A DNA stretch of 5,340 bases, from NCBI GenBank assembly GCA_009923795.1, contig RFSU01000161.1:1-5340 (forward strand). The letters are read 5' to 3'. Source of the stretch: Sphingomonadaceae bacterium (lineage in GTDB: Bacteria > Pseudomonadota > Alphaproteobacteria > Sphingomonadales > Sphingomonadaceae). Shown one piece after another: positions 1 to 5,340 of the stretch. A model generated the notes under the pieces. The model saw nothing but the letters and a program-made list of their open reading frames with translations. It was not told where the DNA came from and made no database searches. Position 1 is the first letter of the stretch. The number at the start of each line of letters is the position of its first letter. Made by a program: the position numbers and the translations under genes.

Positions 1-996
1 CATGCTGATCAGAAATACATCGTTTGCAATGCGGACGAAGGGGATAGCGGCACCTTTGCCGATCGCATGGCGATGGAGGGCGACCCATTTCAGCTGATCG
101 AGGGCATGGCCATTGCTGGGTTCGCCGTGGGCGCGGCCAAGGGCTATGTCTATATTCGCTCTGAATATCCGCACGCCATTGCTAAGATGGAGGCCGCTGC
201 GCGTGCCTGTGCGCACTTGATTGCGCCCTTTGACGTGGAGATCCGCGTGGGCGCTGGTGCTTATGTGTGCGGGGAAGAAACTTCGCTTCTTAATTCCCTA
301 GAGGGCAAGCGGGGGGAAGTGCGCGCTAAGCCGCCCCTGCCCGCTCTGGAAGGTCTGTTCGGCAAGCCGACGGTCGTCAACAATGTGCTGACGCTGACCA
401 CCGTGCCCTGGATCCTTGCCAATGGCGCAGAGGCCTATGCCGCCTATGGCATGGGGCGTTCTCGCGGGACGATGCCGATCCAAATTGCCGGAAATGTGAT
501 GTTCGGCGGCCTATTCGAAACCGCCTTTGGCATTAGCCTTGGTGAGCTGGTGCAGGATATTGGCGGCGGCACGGCATCGGGCCGCCCCGTCCGCGCGGTG
601 CAGGTCGGTGGGCCATTGGGCGCCTATCACCCACCCAGCCAGTTCGACACAGCCTTTGACTATGAAGCCTTTACCAGTGTTGATGGCCTGATCGGCCATG
701 GCGGGCTGGTCGTTTTTGACGACAGCGTCGACATGGCAAAGCAAGCCCGATTTGCGATGGAGTTTTGCGCGGCCGAAAGCTGCGGCAAATGCACCCCCTG
801 CCGGCTTGGCTCGACACGGGGGATCGAAACGCTCGATCGCGTTCTGGCCGGTGAGAATATCTCAGAAAACCTCGCCTTGATCGAGGATTTATGCGATACA
901 ATGAAATTTGGATCGCTCTGCGCGCTGGGCGGGTTTACCCCCTATCCTGTGCTCTCGGCGATGACTCATTTCCCAGAAGATTTTGGGGAGCGGTGA
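1..996 (+). CDS. fdsB: NAD-dependent formate dehydrogenase, beta (diaphorase) subunit, 5'-truncated by window edge
   Basis: This is the C-terminal 331 codons of a NuoF/HoxF-like flavoprotein; the frame is open from base 1, so the start lies outside. In the complex it carries FMN and passes electrons from FdsA to NAD+ in the cytoplasm. Visible motifs are NADEGDSGTFADR (bases 28-66) and GAGAYVCGEET (from 250), both part of the FMN/NADH-binding fold. A SLBB-like stretch follows at about 540-700. The C-terminal [4Fe-4S] site has ESCGKCTPC cysteines at 781, 790 and 799 and a fourth cysteine at 919. Family members are about 500-570 aa, so roughly the first third is missing, including the thioredoxin-like N-terminal domain and the glycine-rich FMN loop. 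NuoF and HoxF share these motifs; the fds assignment rests on fdsA starting 4 nt after the stop and fdsD following it. ATG codons at 67 and 73 are internal, not starts. Confidence 0.93.
   Translation, partial: HADQKYIVCNADEGDSGTFADRMAMEGDPFQLIEGMAIAGFAVGAAKGYVYIRSEYPHAIAKMEAAARACAHLIAPFDVEIRVGAGAYVCGEETSLLNSLEGKRGEVRAKPPLPALEGLFGKPTVVNNVLTLTTVPWILANGAEAYAAYGMGRSRGTMPIQIAGNVMFGGLFETAFGISLGELVQDIGGGTASGRPVRAVQVGGPLGAYHPPSQFDTAFDYEAFTSVDGLIGHGGLVVFDDSVDMAKQARFAMEFCAAESCGKCTPCRLGSTRGIETLDRVLAGENISENLALIEDLCDTMKFGSLCALGGFTPYPVLSAMTHFPEDFGER
985..990 (+). promoter_or_regulatory. Ribosome binding site of fdsA
   Basis: GGGGAG lies within the last codons of fdsB, 10 nt before the ATG at 1001. It decides the start: a longer in-frame reading from TTG at 983 would begin inside this site, so ATG 1001 is preferred. 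Its position suggests fdsB and fdsA are translationally coupled. Confidence 0.7.
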
Positions 997-1000
997 TAGC

Positions 1001-3847
1001 ATGACCTACCAGCCACAAAGCGATTTCGGAACGCCCGCCTCGCGCGCGCAAGAGGATGTGACGCTGACGATTGACGGCCGCGCCGTCACCGTCCCTTCCG
1101 GCACCAGCGTGATGCGCGCTGCTGCTGAACAAGGCACGGCAATCCCTAAGCTTTGCGCCACAGATAGCCTGGCCTCCTTCGGATCATGCCGTTTGTGCCT
1201 CGTGGAAATTGACGGCCGCCGTGGGACGCCTGCAAGCTGCACCACACCTGTCGAACCCGGCATGATCGTGCACACCCAGACGCCGCATTTGCAAAAGCTG
1301 CGCAAGGGCGTGATGGAGCTCTATATCTCCGATCACCCGCTGGATTGCCTGACCTGTGCGGCCAATGGCGATTGTGAGCTTCAGGATCAGGCGGGGGCCG
1401 TTGGCCTGCGCGATGTGCGCTATGAGCCAAAGGCGACGCATTTGGGTCAGGCTAAGGATCACTCCAACCCTTATTTTGACTTTGATCCGTCCAAATGCAT
1501 CGCCTGTTCGCGCTGCGTGCGCGCCTGTGATGAGGTGCAGGGCACCTTGGCGCTGACCGTCCAAGGTCGTGGCTTTGACTCCAAAATTTCCGCAGGGATG
1601 GCATCGGACAATTTTCTTGGTTCCGAATGCGTGTCATGCGGGGCCTGTGTGCAGGCCTGCCCGACGGCGACCTTGGTTGAGAAAAAGGTGGTGGAAATCG
1701 GCACGCCGGAACGCGCCGTTGTCACCACTTGCGCCTATTGCGGCGTCGGCTGCACCTTCCGCGCGGAAATGCGCGGCGAACAATTGGTGCGGATGGTCCC
1801 CTGGAAAGATGGTAAGGCCAATCGCGGCCATAGCTGCGTCAAGGGTCGTTTTGCATGGGGCTATGCCCAGCATCAGGAACGCATCCTAAAGCCCATGATC
1901 CGCAGCGCGATCAGCGATCCTTGGCGGGAAGTCAGCTGGGATGAGGCCTTTGCCTATGCAGCATCCGAACTCAAGCGGATTAGCGCAAAATATGGCCGCA
2001 ATGCGCTGGGCGGCATCACGTCTTCCCGCTGCACCAATGAGGAAACCTTCCTCGTCCAAAAACTCATCCGCGCGGGCTTTGGCAATAACAATGTCGATAC
2101 CTGTGCGCGCGTCTGCCACTCTCCCACGGGATATGGCCTGAAAACGACCTTTGGGACGTCGGCGGGCACGCAGGATTTTGACAGCGTGGAGGACACAGAC
2201 GTCATCCTTGTCATCGGCGCGAACCCCACCGATGGTCACCCGGTTTTTGCCAGCCGAATGAAACGGCGGCTGCGGCAAGGGGCCAAGCTGATCGTTGTTG
2301 ATCCGCGTCGCACCGATCTTGTCCGTTCCCCGCATATTGAGGCGCAGCACCATTTGCCGCTGCGCCCCGGCACCAATGTCGCGGTTCTGACCGCGATGGC
2401 GCACACCATCGTCACCGAAGGACTGGTGGACGAAGCCTTTGTGCGGGACCGCTGCGATTGGGATGAGTTTCAGGATTGGGCGGCCTTTGTTTCGGAAGAG
2501 CGCAACAGCCCCGAAACGCTGGAAGCCATCACCCAAGTTCCAGCCGCAGACCTGCGGGCTGCCGCTCGTCTGTATGCAACGGGTGGCAATGGCGCGATCT
2601 ATTATGGCCTTGGCGTGACAGAGCATTCACAAGGCTCCTCAACCGTGATGGCCATTGCCAATCTTGCTATGGCAACGGGCAATGTCGGACGGCGCGGCGT
2701 GGGCGTGAACCCCTTGCGCGGGCAGAATAATGTGCAGGGCGCCTGCGATATGGGCAGCTTCCCGCACGAACTGCCGGGCTATCGGCATATTTCGGATGTC
2801 GCCACGCGTGAGCTGTTTGAGCGTGAATGGGGCGTGGCGCTGGATCCAGAACCCGGCCTGCGCATCCCCAATATGCTGGATGCCGCCACCGACGGCGTGT
2901 TCAAGGCAATCTACATTCAGGGCGAGGATATTCTTCAGTCCGACCCCAATACCCATCATGTCGCCGCCGGGCTGGAGGCGATGGAATGCGTCATCGTGCA
3001 TGACCTGTTCCTCAATGAAACCGCCAATTATGCGCATATCTTCCTGCCCGGATCGACCTTTTTGGAAAAGAACGGCACCTTCACCAATGCGGAGCGCCGC
3101 ATTCAGCCAGTGCGCAAGGTGATGAGCCCGCTGAACGGCTATGAGGATTGGGAAGTCACGCAAAAATTGGCGCAGGCACTTGGTCTGGACTGGGGCTATA
3201 CCCACCCTTCGCAGATCATGGACGAAGTGGCCCGCCTCACCCCCAGTTTTGCGGGTGTCAGCTTTGATCGGCTGGACGAGGAAGGCTCGCTCCAATGGCC
3301 GGTCAATGAAAGCGCGCCCAATGGATCGCCCATCATGCATATTGATGGCTTTGTGCGCGGCAAGGGCAAGTTCGTGGTCACAGATTATGTGCCCACCGAT
3401 GAACGCACGGGGCCACGCTTCCCCCTGTTGCTCACAACAGGCCGGATCCTCAGCCAATATAATGTGGGGGCGCAGACGCGCCGGACAGAGAATGTCGTCT
3501 GGCATGAAGAAGATGTGCTGGAAATCCACCCCGTCGATGCCGAAAACCGTGGCGTCAAATCGGGCGATTGGGTGCGCTTGGCCAGCCGTGCCGGAGAAAC
3601 CACATTGCGCGCCAGCGTCACTGATCGCGTGGCGCCGGGGGTTGTCTACACCACCTTCCACCACCCGCTGACACAGGCCAATGTCGTCACTACCGACTAT
3701 TCCGACTGGGCGACCAATTGCCCGGAATATAAGGTGACGGCAGTGCAAATTACGCCGTCAAACGGGCCGACGCAGTGGCAGGAAGATTATATGGACCTGC
3801 AGCGCCGATCACGCCGCATCGCGCCTGCTGCTGAGGCTGCCGAATGA
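1001..3847 (+). CDS. fdsA: NAD-dependent formate dehydrogenase, alpha (molybdenum catalytic) subunit
   Basis: The 948-aa protein matches the usual FdsA length of about 950-960. It oxidises formate to CO2 at a Mo-bis-MGD centre in the cytoplasm. The N-terminus is NuoG-like: a [2Fe-2S] site (C52, C63, C66, C80) and a His-ligated [4Fe-4S] site (H112, C116, C119, C125). Two ferredoxin-type CxxCxxC sets follow (C166/169/172/176 and C210/213/216/220). The catalytic part opens with the cofactor-proximal [4Fe-4S] (C244, C247, C251, C279) and K281. The Mo ligand is C372 followed by H373 in RVCHSPT, and the formate-site arginine is R573 in NPLRGQNN. From memory, the Rhodobacter capsulatus residues are Cys386, His387 and Arg587; a constant offset of 14 maps all three, so the core appears intact. 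A molybdopterin-dinucleotide binding domain covers about 804-917. The active-site residue is cysteine (TGC at 2114), not selenocysteine. Its position between fdsB and fdsD supports fds rather than a membrane-bound or ferredoxin-type enzyme. ATG 1001 is chosen for its GGGGAG site. Confidence 0.96.
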   Translation: MTYQPQSDFGTPASRAQEDVTLTIDGRAVTVPSGTSVMRAAAEQGTAIPKLCATDSLASFGSCRLCLVEIDGRRGTPASCTTPVEPGMIVHTQTPHLQKLRKGVMELYISDHPLDCLTCAANGDCELQDQAGAVGLRDVRYEPKATHLGQAKDHSNPYFDFDPSKCIACSRCVRACDEVQGTLALTVQGRGFDSKISAGMASDNFLGSECVSCGACVQACPTATLVEKKVVEIGTPERAVVTTCAYCGVGCTFRAEMRGEQLVRMVPWKDGKANRGHSCVKGRFAWGYAQHQERILKPMIRSAISDPWREVSWDEAFAYAASELKRISAKYGRNALGGITSSRCTNEETFLVQKLIRAGFGNNNVDTCARVCHSPTGYGLKTTFGTSAGTQDFDSVEDTDVILVIGANPTDGHPVFASRMKRRLRQGAKLIVVDPRRTDLVRSPHIEAQHHLPLRPGTNVAVLTAMAHTIVTEGLVDEAFVRDRCDWDEFQDWAAFVSEERNSPETLEAITQVPAADLRAAARLYATGGNGAIYYGLGVTEHSQGSSTVMAIANLAMATGNVGRRGVGVNPLRGQNNVQGACDMGSFPHELPGYRHISDVATRELFEREWGVALDPEPGLRIPNMLDAATDGVFKAIYIQGEDILQSDPNTHHVAAGLEAMECVIVHDLFLNETANYAHIFLPGSTFLEKNGTFTNAERRIQPVRKVMSPLNGYEDWEVTQKLAQALGLDWGYTHPSQIMDEVARLTPSFAGVSFDRLDEEGSLQWPVNESAPNGSPIMHIDGFVRGKGKFVVTDYVPTDERTGPRFPLLLTTGRILSQYNVGAQTRRTENVVWHEEDVLEIHPVDAENRGVKSGDWVRLASRAGETTLRASVTDRVAPGVVYTTFHHPLTQANVVTTDYSDWATNCPEYKVTAVQITPSNGPTQWQEDYMDLQRRSRRIAPAAEAAE
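3833..3836 (+). promoter_or_regulatory. Ribosome binding site of fdsD
   Basis: GAGG sits inside the 3' end of fdsA, 7 nt before the fdsD ATG at 3844. With the ATGA stop/start overlap it indicates translation of fdsD coupled to fdsA. Confidence 0.5.
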
Positions 3848-4047
3848 CCACGATCGACAATCTGGTGCGCATGGCGAACCAGATCGCCACCAATTTGGCG
3901 TATGAGGGGGATCCAACGGCCGCGACAGCGGAGCATATCCAGCTCTTCTGGGATCCCCGGATGAAGAAGCTCATCTTCGATCATGGCGACGAAGGCTTAA
4001 GCCCCGTTGCAGCGGCCGCCATTGCGGCTCTGAAAGCGGCGGCATAA
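3844..4047 (+). CDS. fdsD: Formate dehydrogenase delta subunit
   Basis: This small protein of 67 aa is typical in length for FdsD. Family hallmarks are the N-terminal helix with MANQIA (residues 10-15) and the HIQLFWDPRMKKLI segment (31-44), followed by an Ala-rich helical tail. It has no cysteines and no signal peptide, so it binds no Fe-S cluster and stays in the cytoplasm. In studied fds enzymes the delta subunit co-occurs with the complex and supports its assembly or stability; its exact role is less certain than that of the other subunits. Its ATG overlaps the fdsA TGA (ATGA at 3844-3847), so it is the last cistron of this transcript. In the reference operons of Cupriavidus and Rhodobacter, fdsC normally lies before it; here it directly follows fdsA. 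Confidence 0.92.
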   Translation: MTTIDNLVRMANQIATNLAYEGDPTAATAEHIQLFWDPRMKKLIFDHGDEGLSPVAAAAIAALKAAA

Positions 4048-4118
4048 CCAAGGTCGCTGTCTAGAGTAACCTCCGCCATCGTGTCGACTTTGGACGCGTG
4101 TGCCCCATTGGAGTGACG
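4048..4118. other. Convergent intergenic gap after fdsD
   Basis: No convincing ORF, RNA gene or strong rho-independent terminator for the rightward fds transcript was found here. GCCCC at 4102-4106 could pair with the GGGGC that starts the hairpin at 4124, but it has only five pairs and a long loop. The fds transcript may end at the downstream hairpin or by a factor-dependent mechanism. Confidence 0.4.
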
Positions 4119-4151
4119 AAAAAAGGGGCGCGGACACCAATCCACGCCCCT
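4119..4151 (-). terminator. Rho-independent terminator of the PEP-CTERM gene
   Basis: An 11-bp stem is formed by AGGGGCGCGGA (4124-4134) and TCCACGCCCCT (4141-4151), with one mismatch and a 6-nt loop. On the minus strand the stem is followed by a run of T (A-run at 4119-4124 on the + strand), the canonical order for leftward transcription coming out of the gene that stops at 4177. On the + strand the trailing CTTGTCT is only weakly T-rich, so any stopping of the fds transcript here would be less efficient. Confidence 0.75.
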
Positions 4152-4176
4152 CTTGTCTCAGTTTATCGGAGAGGAT

Positions 4177-4806
4177 CTATACGGCAACAGCGCTTGATCT
4201 GCGGCGCAATGCGCCCCCAATCATGCCAAAGCCCGCAAGCATCATGGCCCAAGACGCCGGCTCTGGAACACCGGCCACGGACAAGTTATCAATCTCAAAA
4301 GCATTTTGAGATGAGGTCAGCCGCAGACCGCCGGCAAGCGACATATCCGCCCCAGAAAAGGTCAGGGTTGCCAGTGGGTTGGTAATTGGGTTGGCCTGGT
4401 TACCATTTGGGTTGACGGCTGCATTTATGCCCGTGAAGCTGTAAAGCACCGTCGTCAGGTCATTGGCTAACACGTCGAGGCCGTTATAGGCATCGACCGA
4501 ACCCCAGATAAAACTGATCGATTGGATTGAACCAAAACCAGTCAAATCAAGAATACCTGGCGAGCCATCGCTTGGGCCGACCGACCAATATTTGCCGGTG
4601 CTACCAAATGGCTGGGCATGCTGCCCTGCCGCATTCCCGGTAACAATCGAGCCACCAGAAGTTGGAGCGGCCGTTTCAAAGTCATAGGTCGGTGTCGGGC
4701 CGGAATAAGAACTTGAACCGGGAACGGATGTGAGGACAACCCCCGCTTGCGCCGGGAGAGCTATGACCAAAGCAGTTGACATAGCGAGAAGGAATTTGGC
4801 TTTCAT
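4177..4806 (-). CDS. Secreted PEPxxWA-CTERM sorting-domain protein
   Basis: This 209-aa protein is exported and probably sorted by an exosortase encoded elsewhere. The N-terminus is a Sec signal peptide: MKAKF, a hydrophobic core to about residue 17, then PAQA with likely cleavage after A21. The mature part is rich in Gly, Ser, Thr, Asn and Asp and has no cysteine. It contains phrases such as FGSTGKYWSVG and FIWGSVDAYNGLDVL, reminiscent of the Npun_F0296-type family of exosortase-dependent surface proteins (recognition from memory, moderate certainty). The C-terminus is the tripartite sorting signal: VPEPASWAMM from residue 180, a short hydrophobic stretch LAGFGMIGGAL, then RRR and a short tail. 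The PEPxxWA variant is typical of sphingomonads. ATG 4806 was chosen over in-frame ATGs at 4821 and 4896 because the signal peptide begins there and GGAG lies 9 nt upstream; ATG 4821 overlaps that site. Its function beyond surface or extracellular-matrix localisation is unknown. Confidence 0.9.
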   Translation of the reverse strand: MKAKFLLAMSTALVIALPAQAGVVLTSVPGSSSYSGPTPTYDFETAAPTSGGSIVTGNAAGQHAQPFGSTGKYWSVGPSDGSPGILDLTGFGSIQSISFIWGSVDAYNGLDVLANDLTTVLYSFTGINAAVNPNGNQANPITNPLATLTFSGADMSLAGGLRLTSSQNAFEIDNLSVAGVPEPASWAMMLAGFGMIGGALRRRSSAVAV

Positions 4807-4815
4807 ATCTTGCAA

Positions 4816-4819
4816 CTCC
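4816..4819 (-). promoter_or_regulatory. Ribosome binding site of the PEP-CTERM gene
   Basis: GGAG on the minus strand lies 9 nt before the ATG at 4806. It overlaps the competing in-frame ATG at 4821-4819, which argues against that codon as the start. Confidence 0.6.
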
Positions 4820-4882
4820 ATTAGCGGCACATTGGCGCCGACAGTTCGTGAATTGCGACCGACATCATGCGAGTTAGCCTCG

Positions 4883-4888
4883 CTTATA
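4883..4888 (-). promoter_or_regulatory. Candidate -10 element for the PEP-CTERM gene
   Basis: TATAAG on the minus strand lies 77 nt before the start codon and predicts a leader of about 70 nt. No good TTGACA-like -35 is found at 16-18 nt spacing; that place is occupied by TTAGCC-type repeats. This would fit an activator-dependent promoter, but it is a by-eye call. Confidence 0.3.
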
Positions 4889-4892
4889 AGTG

Positions 4893-4910
4893 CCATTTAG
4901 CCGAAAATGG
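4893..4910. promoter_or_regulatory. Operator-like dyad upstream of the PEP-CTERM gene
   Basis: CCATTT (4893-4898) and AAATGG (4905-4910) form a perfect 6-bp inverted repeat around a 6-nt spacer, an 18-bp dyad of the size bound by dimeric LuxR/GerE-type regulators. It lies just upstream of the candidate -10 and contains one copy of the TTTAGCCGAAA motif. Binding by the neighbouring HTH protein is inference. Confidence 0.35.
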
Positions 4911-4917
4911 GCGTTCC

Positions 4918-4925
4918 GCCTAGGC
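4918..4925. repeat. GCCTAGGC palindrome
   Basis: A perfect 8-bp palindrome in the gap between the HTH gene and the PEP-CTERM gene. It shares the CTAGGC/GCCTA core with the larger inverted repeat at 4956-4967, so it may be another copy of the same protein-binding motif. Confidence 0.35.
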
Positions 4926-4955
4926 AACAGACTACAAGATAAAGCAGCTTTTCAT

Positions 4956-4971
4956 GCCTATTTAGGCGAAA
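4956..4971. repeat. GCCTA-TT-TAGGC inverted repeat with TTTAGGCGAAA
   Basis: GCCTATTTAGGC (4956-4967) is a 5-bp inverted repeat with a 2-nt centre. Its right half runs into TTTAGGCGAAA (4961-4971), which matches TTTAGCCGAAA at 4896-4906 in 10 of 11 positions, 65 bp away. It starts 11 bp beyond the HTH-gene stop. A 2-nt loop makes an RNA hairpin unlikely, so a DNA-binding site is the better reading. Confidence 0.4.
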
Positions 4972-4981
4972 CCAATCTTCC

Positions 4982-5170
4982 TCACGTAAAGCCGTTCTCA
5001 CGCGCGATGATCGCCGCATGGGTGCGGTTGCGGGCCCCAATTTTACGAAACACCGCCTGTGCATGAACCTTCACTGTCGGCTCACTAATGTCGAGACGGC
5101 GGGCAATTTCTTTGTTCGATAGGCTCTCACACAGGCCTTGCAGAACCTGACGCTCCCGCTCTGTCAGCAC
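4982..5170 (-). CDS. LuxR/GerE-type helix-turn-helix DNA-binding domain, probably the 3' part of a frameshifted regulator gene
   Basis: The 62 codons from GTG 5170 encode an almost complete GerE-type HTH: LTERERQVL (residues 2-10), LSNKEIARRLDISEPTVKVH (17-36) with the recognition helix, and FRKIGARNRTHA (41-52). The domain normally sits at the C-terminus of response regulators or autoinducer receptors of about 200-250 aa. Here no sensory domain is in frame: upstream in this frame a TGA occurs at 5200-5198. No convincing Shine-Dalgarno precedes the GTG, and LTERER usually follows a linker, so the GTG is doubtful as a true start. The -1 frame continues plausibly upstream (see 5164-5298). It lies upstream of, and in the same direction as, the PEP-CTERM gene and could regulate it. 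Alternatives are a stand-alone HTH protein or a sequencing error. The domain call is secure; the gene boundary is not. Confidence 0.75.
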   Translation of the reverse strand: MLTERERQVLQGLCESLSNKEIARRLDISEPTVKVHAQAVFRKIGARNRTHAAIIARENGFT

Positions 5171-5298
5171 GTCTCGAAAAGGGACAGCGGCAATTCTTCA
5201 ACCGCAAAGCGAACTCCCATGGGCGGAAAATGTTTCTCTAATAATGCCTCTAAATCGTTTAAATATTTATTGCATCCCAAGAGATTTATATGATTATT
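5164..5298 (-). pseudogene. Out-of-frame upstream fragment, possible N-terminal part of the LuxR-type gene
   Basis: Between stops at 5301-5299 and 5166-5164 on the minus strand lie 44 open codons in the frame -1 relative to the HTH. From about 5262 the translation reads LNDLEALLEKHFPP and then MGVRFAVEELPLSLFE, which looks like ordinary protein and arrives just where a linker to LTERERQVL is expected. Its TGA overlaps the HTH frame's GTG by 7 nt. Losing one base near 5170-5180 from an ancestral gene would give this arrangement. Possible starts are ATG 5220 or TTG 5280, neither with a clear ribosome site. Even when joined, only about 105 residues are available, so a full receiver domain is absent. 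An alternative is two overlapping, coupled small cistrons. I do not recognise the segment itself. Confidence 0.4.
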
Positions 5299-5340
5299 TC
5301 AAAATTAAGTCTTTTGCAATATAATTATAATAAACTATAA
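5231..5340. other. AT-rich segment at the right edge
   Basis: Only 23 of these 110 bases are G or C (about 21%), a sharp fall from the GC-rich genes to the left. The segment holds a perfect 10-bp palindrome TAAATATTTA (5260-5269) and no clear gene besides the left part of the fragment above. It may be a promoter region or the edge of acquired DNA; the window ends before this can be decided. Confidence 0.6.
5291..5319 (-). promoter_or_regulatory. Weak sigma-70-like promoter candidate for the LuxR-type region
   Basis: On the minus strand TTGCAA (5319-5314) and TAATCA (5296-5291) are separated by exactly 17 nt, pointing toward the HTH frame. Such matches are easy to find by chance in DNA this AT-rich, so support is slight. 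Confidence 0.2.

Noticed and set aside
983..1000. TTG at 983 as a longer start for fdsA
   Set aside because: It overlaps the fdsB end and the GGGGAG ribosome site itself; ATG 1001 has proper spacing.
2639..3748. Long minus-strand open frame of 369 codons opposite fdsA, with another of 246 codons at 1886-2626
   Set aside because: They lie fully antisense to a strongly conserved FdsA. Their translations show no recognisable domain, and long antisense frames are expected in GC-rich coding DNA.
1001..3847. NuoG (complex I subunit) as the identity of the large gene
   Set aside because: The N-terminus is NuoG-like, but the full formate dehydrogenase core is present (RVCHSPT Mo ligand, NPLRGQNN arginine, C-terminal dinucleotide-binding domain) and fdsD follows.
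4098..4385. Plus-strand frames of 95 and 69 codons over the gap and the end of the PEP-CTERM gene
   Set aside because: They run through the terminator hairpin and antisense to a convincing gene, and their translations look non-protein-like.
4807..4896. N-terminal extension of the PEP-CTERM protein from ATG 4896
   Set aside because: It would put 30 residues before a clean signal peptide and would cover the ribosome site and the 5' leader.
4956..4967. GCCTATTTAGGC as a terminator after the LuxR-type gene
   Set aside because: It has a 2-nt loop, only five pairs and no T-tract after it in the leftward direction, so a stable terminator hairpin is not credible.
1..5340. CRISPR array, tRNA/rRNA genes, insertion sequences
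   Set aside because: No regularly spaced repeats, no tRNA-like cloverleaf, no transposase frame and no terminal inverted repeats were seen.

Overview
The window reads as chromosomal DNA of an alphaproteobacterium, most likely a sphingomonad (Sphingomonadaceae or a close relative). Two things point there. The first is a surface-protein gene whose C-terminus is the PEPxxWAMM-type PEP-CTERM sorting signal common in that group. The second is an fds-type NAD-linked formate dehydrogenase written in GC-rich codons. The genus cannot be fixed from the sequence.

Left part (1-4047, + strand): the distal part of an fds operon. It holds the 3' two-thirds of fdsB (diaphorase subunit, cut by the window edge), a complete fdsA (948 aa molybdenum catalytic subunit with four ferredoxin-type Fe-S sites plus the cofactor-proximal [4Fe-4S]) and a complete fdsD (67 aa small subunit). 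The genes are tightly packed: 4 nt separate fdsB from fdsA, and fdsA and fdsD share an ATGA overlap. Together they encode a soluble cytoplasmic complex that oxidises formate to CO2. Electrons pass from the Mo-bis-MGD site in FdsA through the Fe-S chain to FMN in FdsB, where NAD+ is reduced. fdsG would lie upstream of the window. The maturation gene fdsC, often found between fdsA and fdsD, is absent here.

Middle (4048-4176): a convergent intergenic gap. Its one clear element is a GC-rich hairpin with a T-tract on the minus strand, fitting a terminator for the leftward PEP-CTERM gene.

Right part (4177-5340, - strand): a secreted PEP-CTERM protein gene (209 aa), preceded by a leader of about 175 bp rich in TTAGCC/TTAGGC-type motifs and dyads. 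Upstream of that is a short LuxR/GerE helix-turn-helix reading frame. The HTH frame lacks any sensory domain. A plausible N-terminal continuation lies in a different frame, so the gene looks frameshifted or truncated. Beyond it the DNA drops to about 21% G+C over the last 110 bases, in contrast to the GC-rich remainder.

No clearly new system is visible. The points most worth checking are the broken LuxR gene with its repeated candidate operator sites next to the PEP-CTERM gene, and the compositional break at the right edge.
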